Assembly (NCBI GenBank): GCA_037013495.1
Contig: CM072810.1
Location: forward strand, 107,856,398 to 107,920,397
Reading direction: 5' to 3'
Length of the DNA stretch: 64,000 nt
Source of the DNA: Hippophae tibetana
Taxonomy: Eukaryota > Streptophyta > Magnoliopsida > Rosales > Elaeagnaceae
Numbering within the stretch: position 1 is the stretch's first letter; each line of letters begins with the position of its first letter. The notes beneath the pieces were generated by a model, which ran no database searches, was not told where the DNA came from, and worked only from the letters and a program-made list of their open reading frames with translations. Both the position numbers and the translations under genes were made by a program. Below are positions 11,797 to 22,715 of the stretch, piece after piece.

Positions 11797-13118
11797 ATAA
11801 ATTGTTTTTTGAGTTGAAGATAAATATCTAAATATATCCTATTCTTTTCAATAATCCACATTTATAACAATACTTATAATTCTTATCATCAATTTTTTCA
11901 TTTTGATAATTACATGGTTTATACCTATTTGTTCAAATATCTTGATGATTTATCTCAAAAGAAATTAAAAAATGGGTTATTAAAAAAATTGTATTTCTAA
12001 AAAAATAAGAAAATTCATAAAACTAAATCACATTTTTAGATTAAAAAATATATATTAATTCAATGAAAACAAAAATATTCAATAATCAACAATGAGTCAA
12101 TTCATGAATTGTCTATTCAAATTCAATTTATAGATTGGACAAATTTTTCATTAAAAAAAAAAATCTGACTAATAGAAAAAATACAGTCATAAATCAAACA
12201 CAATATTACAAAAGACAATCAAAAAGGAGTTTTAACTTGAGATATTAGTTTTAATAAAATGAGTTATTATGATAAAAAATTAGAACTGTCCAAAAATATT
12301 TTAAAAATATTAAAAAGAAAAATGCACGAAAAATTCGTAAATTTTATTTTATAAAATAGTTATTGAAAAGATACACATAGATATCTTTTTAGATATCATA
12401 AATATTCTTAGGATTAATGCACAATTCTTTTATGAATCAACAAATTAAATTCTTAATAAACATATTTAAAATAATGAAAATAAATCAATAAAGAAGGAAG
12501 AAAAGAAATAAAAGTATAAATTATTGTATTTTGACTATAAAAAAGTCACTCCATAATATCAACAATAATATATCACAAATCCTTTTTGATTTATCTTACT
12601 TATCACAATCATATGTATTTTACAAATTATAACAACTTTCGATTTTTAACTCATAATTATATAAATTATGATCAACTTTTGAATATAATGGATAATCTCA
12701 TTTTATTAAAAACAAAATAAAAAATTATCTTTATGGATGGCAGGAAATATTTTACTTTAAATTAAGACATAAAAACATTCATAATTCTAAAAGAAATCAA
12801 TAAAAATATTAGTTAAATAGTTATTATCAATATGATTTATCTATAATTAGATGTTCTAGATCAATCTCAAAAAATAGATAAATAGATTTAATCAATATTC
12901 TATATAAAAAGTAAATATTTAAATAAATATAAATTATATGATCAATAGATGTGTTGAAATATAATTATCTTTGTATTAAAATAATCAAAATAATATTATT
13001 TGAAGATTCAATACTTAAAGACATTTTATCTTTGTTGATGTCATTTTCAACCATCTTATATATTCACTCTTTAGATTATATCAGAGCTTGTGAGCACATC
13101 ATTTGAGGAAAGTACTTA
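11797..13118. other. AT-rich intergenic, no gene seen
   Basis: Very AT-rich, with no open frame of note and no recognisable repeat beyond simple A/T tracts. Confidence 0.5.
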
Positions 13119-14278
13119 CCCCACGTTTGATTGGAGGGAATGGAATGGAATCAGAATTGATTCCGTCCATTTTGCGTGTTTGGTTGGACGGAATGGAGAG
13201 CGGAATGGAATCTGATTACTAAAAGAGAAGGAATCACAATTCCTTCTCCCACCTTTGGTAATCATTATTCCATTCCCATCCAAATTTTTTTTTTCCAATT
13301 CTACCCTCACCTAAAATATAACCTTAAATTTAAATCCCAAATTCTCAAACCTAAAATTCCAAAACCTAAACCCAAAAACCCAAAATTTCAAAACCCTAAA
13401 TCCAAAATTCTCAAACCCAAAATTTCAAAACTCAAAACCCTAAATCCAAAATTTCAAAACCCTAAATCCAAATCTTAAAATCCTAAAACCTTAAACCCTA
13501 AACCTCAAATCCCTAAACCCTAAACCCTAAAACCCTAAACCTTAAAACATAAATCCCAAAACCCTAAAACATAAATCCCAAATCCCTAAACCCTAAACCC
13601 TAAATCCCAAATTCCAAATCCTAAAAACCTAAATCCTAAACCCCAAATCCCAAATCCCTAAACCCTAAACCCTAAACCCTAAAACCCTAAAACCCTAAAC
13701 CTTAAAACATAAAACCCAAAACCCAAAACCCTAAAACATAAATCCCAAAACCCTAAACCCCAAATTCCAAATCCTAAAACCATAAACCCTAAACCTAAAA
13801 ACCCTAAAACCCTAAACCCTAAATCCAAAATTCTAAAACCCTAAACTATTTTTAGAAAAATAAGAATTTTAACCCTAAACCTTAACCTACAAATATAACC
13901 CAAATCCTAAATCCCTAAACCCTAAATCACACATCCCAACCCTCAAAACCCTAAACCCTATTTAGAAAAATAATAATTTTAATAATATATTTATTTTTAA
14001 TTAAGTAATACTTATTTAGAAAAATAATGATTTCAATAATGTATTTTGTCTGACGAAAAAATAGTAATTAAATGACATTATTTGAACTTTACAGCATGTA
14101 GGGGTATTAAGGTCATTTACAGCTTTTTTCATTCCATTCCAGTGGCAAACCAAACACTATAATCCTGATTCGGAGCTTGATTCCAGTGGTCAAACCAAAC
14201 AAAATTGTTTCCTTTCCATTCCATTCCATTCCGATTCCGATTCCGATTCCGATTCCATTCCACGAACCAAACGCCACC
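13119..14278. mobile_element. PIF/Harbinger-like inverted-repeat element enclosing telomere-like DNA
   Basis: The left end reads CCCCACGTTTGATTGG then GGAATGGAATGGAATC. The right end, reversed, reads GGTGGCGTTTGGTTCG then GGAATGGAATCGG. Both ends are followed by GGAAT-rich subterminal repeats. TTA flanks the element on both sides (13116-13118 and 14279-14281), the 3-bp target duplication typical of PIF/Harbinger. No transposase is present, so it is non-autonomous. The core holds a long CCCTAAA-type array. Similar 19-bp words ('catttgaggaaagtact' and 'catttaaggaaagtact') lie just outside both ends. Confidence 0.6.
13315..13960. repeat. Interstitial telomere-like repeat (CCCTAAA)n
   Basis: About 600 bp of CCCTAAA and variants (AACCCTAAA, ATCCCAAA, AACCCAAA), with runs of three or more perfect plant telomere units in places, e.g. 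around 13505-13525 and 13650-13700. The array is degenerate, which argues against recent telomere healing. Confidence 0.9.
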
Positions 14279-14281
14279 TTA

Positions 14282-15940
14282 GAGGTCACGGATACTTCAT
14301 TTAAGGAAAGTACTTTCAAGTAAGGGGTAACTCAAGATGGTACCCCTAGGTATTGGGCACTAGGAAAGCATCCCTAGGTCCTGGGAATCTTGCTGGAGAA
14401 AAATATCCATATTTTAATTAAACGTTATTTTGTTTAAATAAATATAATATTATGAATAAATAATAAAAATTATGAAAAATATATGCTCATTAAAAAAGTT
14501 ATAAATAAGATAACTTTAAAATAAATTAAATATCAAATATTAAATAATTTATAATATTAAACTTAAATTTTTTTAAAGTGTAAGAGTTTACATTAAGAAG
14601 TATAAGAGTTTTAGGAGTTTTAATCTTATATATTTCAATAAATAACTTTTTGTATGTACTCTTATAAGTTTCTTTCCGATAAACTAATATAATAACTAAT
14701 AATATAAATAATCAAAATTAAATCATACAAGTCAAGTCTAGAAACGGAAGCTCTATGCTTTGTTAAGAAAATACAAATTTCATTACATAAAAACCTTTAA
14801 ATATTGACAAAAAGGAAACCTTGGACTTAGAGGTTCGTACTTAAGGTCAAATTTTGCGATTAGCATAAAAATAGTATCGTAACTTTTGAATGTGGACTCT
14901 TTAGTTGTATAAAAAAAAAATTAGATAGGTTTAATCCATTATTTTAAGATAGACTCAATTTACTTCAATTTATTAAAAAAAATTCAAGGAATAAAAAAGG
15001 AAAAAATATCTAAAAAAAACAATTATTTTCTCCATCCTCTCTCTTTAACTCCCTTTTAATATTTTTAAGGTCAAATTCAATTCTACAGTTTAAAAGATAT
15101 AATTTTATAAAAAACTTGAATTAAAGTAGCATTTTATCTTAAAATTAATGTAACAAATCTACACAACTTAAAAGAAACAAAATCAAAGTAGCATTGATAA
15201 TAATTACAAGACTATTTGAACATTTATATCCCTCAAAATTTAAATGTTGGTCAAGTTTAATATTCTCCAAGCTCTTTGTTTTCAAAAGAAATAATGATAG
15301 AGAAGAAACTTTTGGGGTTGGCACTTAGGCTAAGATTTTAAAATATATAAACTATTTATTTTTTTCGTAGGTGGTTGCAAATATACCTCACACCTGTCGA
15401 TTGTTAAAAATATGTGTTGATGTAAATATTATATTTAATTAAATCAACCATGTTTTGTCAATTTCCTTAAGAAAGTTTAATTAAATTTGTATTTATTAAT
15501 TAAGATAGTATAAAAAAAATTTAAAATTAAATATTTTATTTTATAAATATAATGGATTTTTACTATAAAAATAAAATAATATAAATTTATTATTTTTATA
15601 AGATAAACGTCAATAACCTTTTTTATATAAAATTACATGTGTATATGTACTGCCTGATACATAACAATAGATTGATTACAAATTTTTAACAATTGAAATT
15701 TTACAGGCATACATACTTGCAAGTTGCAACCACCATAATCCGGTTAAGAGGGGGGAGAGAGAGAGAGGGGGAAGCAATTTATTATTTAAATATTGGTAAG
15801 TTAGCCAAAGAGTTGAATAGTCTAAGATATGGGGCAGCTACAGACAACTAGCATAGACAGTCAGACTCGAAAGTTATTTGTCAAACGTAAAATAATCTCA
15901 TCTTTGAAGGGAAAAAAAAAACTAAGTCAAAGCCATCCTT
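14282..15940. other. Intergenic, upstream of the first receptor exon
   Basis: No coding region. It contains AT-rich DNA, a short GA microsatellite at about 15749-15772 and, from about 15780, probable promoter sequence for the exon at 16104. A worn word pair 'cctaggtattgggcac/cctaggtcctggg' at 14346-14384 is unexplained. Confidence 0.45.
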
Positions 15941-15948
15941 TGCTCTCC

Positions 15949-16103
15949 CTCTTCTTCACATAAATCTCCCCTTACATCCATCTCTCTCTGTCTCTCTCTG
16001 CTATACCTCTTCTTCACATAAATCTTCCCTTACATCAATCTCTCTCTGCTATAATATTATCCAAACCTTCATTTATATCCACCACAATTCCCAAAATCCA
16101 CAA
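15949..16103 (+). promoter_or_regulatory. Pyrimidine-rich leader with a 58-bp tandem duplication
   Basis: The block 'ctcttcttcacataaatct...' starting at 15949 recurs at 16007 (period 58 bp) with few changes. Both copies end in CT-rich runs ('tctctctctg'). CT-rich tracts just upstream of the start codon are usual in plant 5' UTRs and core promoters. The next ATG downstream is the receptor start at 16104. Confidence 0.5.
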
Positions 16104-16905
16104 ATGAATAATCCAACCCTCTTCTCTCCATTGATTTTAAACCTCTTCATACTTAGTTTCATCCTCTTGTCATATAATTTTATTGAAGCTATAGACAAAT
16201 TCTATCAAACCTGTAGTACTGTTCCCAAAACATGTGGAGACAACCAAAACATTACCTTTCCTTTTTACATACAAGGATTACAAGAACCTTATTGTGGCTA
16301 TCCTGGTTTTCAAGTCTCTTGTAATAACAATGGCCATCCAATTCTCAATCTCTCTAACGAAATTTACATAATCCACAAAATCTTCTACCAAAATCAATCC
16401 CTTATTGTTTCAAACTCAGCATTTTCAAACCCACAAACCAATTATTGTATTCCTTTTGTACAAAACTTACATCTTTTTTCTGACCGTTTACAGATTATTC
16501 CAAACCAAAGTCGAGTGTTTTTACTCTACAATTGTAGCTCTTCTTTGGTTAAAGATTTTCCAAAGTATAATGATATTGGTTGCTCTGTAGAAAACAGGAC
16601 AAGGAGAGTTCTGGGTTTGTCTGAAAAGGACAGAACCCAAATGGACACTAATGTTTCGAAGTGTGGGAAAGAGAATTTGGTGGTGGCACCAGTTATGCGT
16701 TATAGAGATAATAATGGAGATGATGAAAATGAGATTAATATAAGAGAGGTTCTAAGTAGAGGATTTTTAATGCAATGGACAGCAAGTAATTGTAAATTTT
16801 GTGAGAAGAGTGGTGGCAGATGTGGATTTGATCATTTAAATTTTCTTTTCAAGTGTTATTGTCCAGATAGACCACATTCTGCTCGCTGTGATCCTCTTCA
16901 AAAAG
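16104..16905 (+). CDS. LRK10L: LRK10-like receptor ectodomain, first exon A
   Basis: Codes for about 267 residues. Residues 1-29 form a signal peptide (hydrophobic 'LILNLFILSFILLSYNF'). Next is a cysteine-rich wall-associated-kinase galacturonan-binding type domain ('CSTVPKTCGDNQNITFPFYI', then 'CGYPGFQVSC'). The C-terminal WAK-associated domain follows ('GFLMQWTASNCKFCEKSGGRCG', ending 'KCYCPD'). Several Asn-X-Ser/Thr sites fit an extracellular, glycosylated role in binding wall fragments or another ligand; the ligand is unknown. The exon ends at a GTTAGT donor in phase 1, and reading on meets a stop three codons later. No kinase follows for 20 kb. Confidence 0.85.
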
Positions 16906-17897
16906 GTTAGTCTTTCTTGGCAACTCTTACTAAGTAGTATTGTTTTGATAATATTAATTGTTGATATTTCTTCTTACAATATGTGTGAGATATGAGCTGG
17001 GAATTGTTATAGCCATGTGGATGTTAATTCAAGGTAATTAGCATTGAAGATGGTCAATTTAAGTGGGTTTTTCACAATAAATGCATTGAATTTTGAAAGT
17101 GCAAAAATGATAATAACTAAGTGGAGGTAGTTCTTACACGTAGTAAGATCTCAAAGCTTCGTACCTACCCTAGTATCATAATTTATTTATTTTTTCTATC
17201 TTTATTATTTAGATGATATTTTAGTAGTAATTTTTATTTAAAAATAAATATTAATTTAATACAATTTTAACATTTAAGGGAAGGTTTATCACATTTATAA
17301 CGAGTACTAATTTAATATAATTTTTATATTCAATTAAAAATATTATATCAAATTGATATATATTTTTAAATAAAATATTATTAAAATTTGACGAAGATAA
17401 TAAGGAGACGAAAGAATATTAAAAGTTAAATTATGTTACAACTAATATATAACCAACCCATATTTTACTTGCCATATTAAAGATGGTATCTTTTGTGTAA
17501 ATAATAATCAAAGGTTACAACTAATATATAACCAACCCATATTTTACTTGCCATATTAAAGATGGTATCTTTTGTGTAAATAATAATCAAAGGATAACAT
17601 CTTGATCCTTTTATTAAAACAAAACATATTGAAACTTCTTTATTTCATAAATGTTATACGGTTTGTCACCTTACGAATTTTTTTTGAAGATATTAGCACA
17701 ATTTTAATTATTATTTTATCTATAATTTTTTACTAATAATAATTTTATTCAAATATAATTAATATATTTTTATTATGTTGATATTATTATTAAAAAAAGT
17801 AATTGAAAAATAAATTGTCAGATCATTGGTTACTAGAACATTATTTTTTCAAATTTTGGTTGGGGTTATTGGGTTAGTTTTCTAAACCTCTCTTAGA
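16906..17897 (+). other. Intron/intergenic after ectodomain A; 79-bp tandem duplication
   Basis: AT-rich, no coding. It contains an exact tandem duplication, 17435-17513 and 17514-17592 (79 bp each). Just before the copia LTR, 17867-17890 repeats the terminal 'attgggttagttttctaaacc' of that LTR, a partial duplication of its end. Confidence 0.6.
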
Positions 17898-18197
17898 TGT
17901 TGGATTAGTTTTTTAAACCTTTCACTAGTTTATCTCAATTTTGAAGATTGTGTTCACACATATTTTGGAGATTAAGATGAGTTTTTCTGCTTGTATTTTC
18001 AACTTCTTATTACATCAATTTATAGGAAACAAATTACTGAAATTTCAGTAATTTTACAGAATTTCAGGAGTGAAAAACACCACTCCTTAAAACTAAAAAC
18101 TCATGCTTACACCACTCATGAAAACATAGAATGCTGAAAACATGGATTGCTTAAAAAAATCCTAAAATTAAGGTAGTAGCAGCAGTTACTTTCAATA
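17898..18197 (-). repeat. Copia 2 LTR (3' LTR of the element)
   Basis: Matches 22392-22715 from 'tgttggattagttttttaaacc' onward, through 'gattgtgttcacaca', to 'agttactttcaata'. A purine tract (rc of ccctcccttaaa, 18198-18209) lies immediately inside. Confidence 0.85.
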
Positions 18198-18277
18198 CCC
18201 TCCCTTAAATTGATTTTTTTGCTGAAAAAACAGTTTAGAGTTTTCTTGATTGATTTTCAACTTTGAGCAATCCTCCC

Positions 18278-19868
18278 TTATTCAAGACTGAGGACTGAGC
18301 ACATTCCAAGCAACTTCCTAAGTTTCTCAAAACTTGGTTGCTTGAGAGGTTTGGTTAGAATATCTGCTACATGTTCTGAACTTTTGCAATACTTCAACTC
18401 AATACCCCCATCTTGACATAAGTCACAAAGAAAATGAAATTTGACATCTATGTGTTTGTTCATCCCGTGCATTACTAGATTTTTAGACAGTTTGATAGTA
18501 GACATGTTATCACAATAGATTATCATAGGGCTGTCTTACTTCATTCCTAGGACTTCAAACATTTTCTTCATCCAGATCCATTGGCAAGAGCTTGATGTTG
18601 CTACCACATACTCAGCTTCAGTAGTTGATAGAGTGACTATAGGTTGCTTCTTTGAGGACCATGAGATAGCTCCTGAGCTTAACATATAAGCATGGCCTGA
18701 TGTACTCTTTTTGTCATTTACTAGTGTCCCCTTCACGTATCTTAGAATTCTTCTTGTTGCATTCAGGTGCAACTCTGTTGGTTTTTCCATGTATATACTT
18801 ATCAGGCTTACACCATACATGATGTCTGGTCTAGTTGAAGTAAGATACATGGGACTTCCAATGATTTGTTTGGAGAAAGTGTTATCAACCTCTCTTTCTC
18901 CTTCATCCTTGCTGATTTTTAATCTAGGTTCAACTGGAGTCCTAATGGCTCGACAATCTTCCATCTGGAATCTTTCAAGCACCTTCTGGGCTTATTTATT
19001 TTGGTAAATGAAGTTACCAAAAGAGTTTTGAATTACTTCTATCTCCAAGAAGTAGTGTAGTAGTCCTAGATCTGTCATATTGAATTCTCTCATCATTGAG
19101 TTTTTGAACTCATTCAGCATTTCTTGATTGTTTTCTGTATAGATTAGGTCATCAACATAGAGTGACACGATTAGAAGATTACCTCTAGTTCCAGCCTTAG
19201 TGTACAATGTATGTTCTGAGGGATATTTCCCAAAACCTAACTTGGCAAAATAGGTGTCAATTCTGTTGTACCATGCTCGTGGAGCCTACTTCAAGCCATA
19301 TAGTGCTTTCTTCAACTTTAACACTTTTTCTTCTTTTCCCTTTTGAACAAAACCAGGAGGTTATTCAACATAAACCTCTTCCTGCAATTCTCCATAGAGA
19401 AAAGCAGACTTTACATCCATCTATAGAATCTTCCAGGATTTCTTTGCAGCCAAGGATATGAGCATTCTTATGGTTTCATGCCTTGCTACAGGTGCAAAGA
19501 CTTCATTATAGTCTATGCCTTGCTTTTTTTTTGTATCCTTTAGCCACCAAACAAGCTTTATATTTGTCAACCTCTCCTCTTTCATTCACTTTTGTTTTGA
19601 ATACCCACTTTACCCCAATCTGCTTTTGTCCTTTAGGTAAATCAGTGAGCTTCCAAGTGTTATTCTTCTCAATTGACAGTATCTCACTATCCATTGCCTC
19701 CTTCCATTTATCTTCCTTCACAACTTCATCAAAGGTGATGGGATCACTGTCAATGAACAAGGCAAATTTGGCAATGTCTTCATATGAGCCACTGAAAGTT
19801 GTCTCATATTCCATCATCCAGGGAGGCCTTGTTAGTGTTTGAGGGTTTCTCAGATTGTAAACCCTCAT
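18278..19868 (-). pseudogene. Copia 2 reverse transcriptase and RNase H, broken
   Basis: Pieces in order from 19868 downward: a hinge region ('TFDEVVKEDKWKEAMDSEI', 'LPKGQKQIGVKWVFKTK'), the catalytic 'SLYVDDLIYT', 'YFLEIEV', then RNase H 'STTEAEYVVATSS', 'IIYCDNMSTIKL', 'HIDVKFHFLCD' and the ending 'VADILTKPLKQPSF'. Interrupted by at least three stops and frameshifts (near 19505, 19208 and 18990) and a break at 18530. Confidence 0.85.
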
Positions 19869-19934
19869 TTCTTTAGATTCTTCGTCACTTTGAGTTGATA
19901 TGTGAGTTTGAGGCTCCTGTGGCGATGTTAGTGG

Positions 19935-21110
19935 CTAAGGGATTTGAGTCTCAATCACTTGAGTTGTCCTTTCATCATATACTTCACTTTCCACCGGCAC
20001 ATTCTTTGGTGTTTCTGGTTGTTCTCCCCAATTCCACCTTTTGTCCTCATCAAACACCACGTCACGACTTATCACTATCTTTCCTGAGACTAGGTTAAAT
20101 AGTTTATAAGCTTTTGACAATTCACTTACCCCTAGGAACACGCATTTCTCAATCTTGTCATCCAACTTTTTCCTTCTTTGATCAGGTATGTGTGCATATG
20201 CTATGCAACCAAATACCTTGAAATGATCTACAGTTGGCTTCTTTCCATTCCATGCTTCTTGTGGAGTCATGTTCTTAACAAAAAATGCTAGACTTCTATT
20301 GAGAATGTGAACTGTCCAACAAATAGTTTCAGGCCAGAAAACTTTGGGAACCTATCTTATTGCATGTAAACTCCTTACCATATTGACTATGGTACGATTC
20401 TTCCTCTCACATACACCATTTTGTTGTGGTGTATAAGCTGTTGTCAGTTGTCTCCTAATTCCCTTTTCATTGCAAAACTAAAAAAACTCCTTTGGAATAG
20501 AATTCTCCTCCTCGATCTATTCTTAGACATTTGATCCTTTTTTCTGTATATGTCTCCACTAGAGAAGTGAAATTTTTGAAATCTTCAAAAGCTTCTGAAT
20601 TTTCTTGGAAGAAATATACTCAAACTTTTCTGTTGTAGTCATTTATGAAGGTTATGAAAAATCTTTTACCTCCATTAGATGTAGGGGACATTGGACCACA
20701 AAGATCTGAGTGAATCAGCTCCAGGATCTTATGGACTCTTGTTGACTTTTCTGTAGGAAACATATTACGGTCATGTTTCCCTATGATGTAGTTCTCACAT
20801 GTTGTTGAGGAAGGCATTGTGATTTCAGGTAGTCCTTCCACCATGTGCTTTTGTTTTAGAGTCTTGAGGTCGTTGAAATGAAGATGCCTATGTCTCTCAT
20901 GCCATCTCCACACTGAAACATTTTCTTTGGCCATCAAACATGTTTGCACTGATTTGATTTTGAGAGGGAAGAGTCGATTTCTTGTCATCTGCACCACTAC
21001 AATTGATCCATGTTTGGGATCATAAATCTCACACTCTCCCTTTTTAATTGTGATCGTGTAACCTTTGTCTTGCAACTGGCCAGTACTTAGCAGATTTATT
21101 TTAAGTCAGG
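19935..21110 (-). pseudogene. Copia 2 integrase region, broken
   Basis: The open part 21075-20620 has the pre-integrase segment ('MQDKGYTITIKKGECEIYD', 'HRHLHFNDLKTL') and the first catalytic Asp ('IHSDLCGPM'). After breaks near 20400-20620 the copia integrase C-terminal marker 'FKVFGCIAYAHIPDQRRKKL' is at 20270-19935. The second Asp and the Glu lie in the broken part. Inserts the element's DNA in intact relatives. Confidence 0.8.
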
Positions 21111-22324
21111 TATGTAAAATACATTAGATATTACCTCAATGAACTCATTCTTAGTTCTTATCTGAATATCACCCCTTCCTTCAATCTTCACAGTTGATCG
21201 ATCACCAAAACTAACAAAAGTGGTGAAACTCTCATCTAGATTAGATGAAGGATGACTTACAACCGCTCATATGGTTACTACAACCTGTGTCCATATACCA
21301 GGTGTCTTCATCTGTGTCTTCCATTGGATGGAAGGCTATCAACAAAGTCTCCTCTTCTTTCTCCTTTCCCTTTTCTACAAAGTTGGATCTTTCACCATTT
21401 TCTTTGGTCATTTTTGTGTAAAACTCATATTTGTAATGCCCTAAGTTCCCACAGCTGTAACATTCGACCTTAGATTTTTCGAAATGTCTCTTCTTGTTTT
21501 GACCATCATCCCTTCAAGTTTGAGAAAATGATTTAGTTTTTTCTCTGCTCCACTCCCTATCTTTATATTTTCTGTAGTTTCTGTTGTAAGAGTGTTTTCC
21601 TCGACCTCTTCCACGTCTACCACGACCTCTACCTCTTCCTCTTGTGTTTTAAGACTCATTAAAGGTGGAAACCTCCAGTGTCTGCATTTCTTCAACTGCA
21701 CTGGTCCTGTTAATTCTTTGCTCATGCATGAGCAAGGAACTCTGTAGTTCATCTATGGACATATCTTCAACTATATTAGACTCCTTAATTGAGCAGACAA
21801 TATAGTCGAACTTGGGAGTCAAGGACCTTAGTATTTTCTCAACCATATATTTTATCTGTGGTTTTCTCACCATGTAGACGCATCTTGTTTGCCATTGTCA
21901 TCACTTTTCCAAAGTAGTCATTTATTGTTTCTCTTTTCTTCATTTGAAGAGTTTCAAAATCTCTTCTGAGAGCTTGAAGTTGTGCCCGCTTCACTCTGTT
22001 GGAGCCCTGGTACTTCTTTTTCATAGAGTCCCAGATGTCCTTAGTCGTATCCTTATTAAGGATTGTCTCCAAAATAGACCTATCAATTGCCTGAAATAGG
22101 TAATTCTTTACCTTCAGATCCTTCAATTTCAGTGCATCATTTTTCTGCTTCTGTTGAGCAGAAACCTCTGAACTGTCCAGTTTAATCTCTCAAATCTCAG
22201 TTTATATAAGATCCCAAAATTCCTTAGATCTTAGGAAGTTTTTCATCAGCATATTTCAGTGATCGTAGTGACCATCGAATCTGGGAATAGCTGGTTGGAC
22301 AAAACTTTCATTTTCTGTAGTCAT
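21111..22324 (-). pseudogene. Copia 2 gag and protease, broken
   Basis: Gag starts at the ATG at 22324 ('MTTENESFVQPAIPRFDGHY') and meets TGA where this family has Trp. It then has 'KRAQLQALRRDFETLQMK', 'SIDELQSSLLMHEQRIN', a worn zinc knuckle 'CYSCGNLGHYKYEF' (last Cys replaced by Phe) and the protease site 'YMDTGCSNHMSG' near 21280. Several frameshifts. Confidence 0.8.
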
Positions 22325-22376
22325 TTTGCTGCTGCAAAGTTTTGGTTGCTGTGATTTTTTTTTCAACTCCCTTCTT

Positions 22377-22389
22377 GGCTCTGATACCA
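22377..22389 (-). other. Primer-binding site, tRNA-iMet type (copia 2)
   Basis: The minus strand reads TGGTATCAGAGCC, two bases inside the 5' LTR, matching initiator tRNA-Met. Confidence 0.85.
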
Positions 22390-22391
22390 GA

Positions 22392-22715
22392 TGTTGGGTT
22401 AGTTTTCTAAACCCTTCACTTGTTCATCTCAATTTTGAAGATTGTGTTCACACACATTTTGGAGATTAAGATGAGTTTTTCTGCTTGTATTTTCAACTTC
22501 TTATTACATCAATTTATATGAAATAAACTGCTGAAATTTCAACAGTTTTACAGAATTTCAAAAGTGAAAAACATCACTCCTTAAAACTAGAAACTCATGC
22601 TCACACCACTCATAAAAACATGGAATACTCTACTCATGAAAATATGAAATGTTGAAAACATGGATTGCTTAAAACAATCCTAAAATTAAGACAGTAACAA
22701 TAGTTACTTTTAATA
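22392..22715 (-). repeat. Copia 2 LTR (5' LTR of the element)
   Basis: Starts 'tgttgggttagttttc' on the plus strand, next to the primer-binding site, and ends 'agttacttttaata'. It is about 24 bp longer than the other LTR because of a partly repeated 'aatactctactcatgaaaa' segment. Confidence 0.85.

Larger units (their letters stand above)
17898..22715 (-). mobile_element. Ty1/copia retrotransposon 2, degenerate
   Basis: A minus-strand element between receptor ectodomain exons A and B. The LTRs are 17898-18197 (about 300 bp) and 22392-22715 (about 324 bp). The primer-binding site is at 22377-22389, then gag, protease, integrase, RT and RNase H run toward lower coordinates. Many stops and frameshifts. 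No clean 5-bp target duplication could be found, partly because the left LTR end is duplicated at 17867-17890. Confidence 0.9.
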
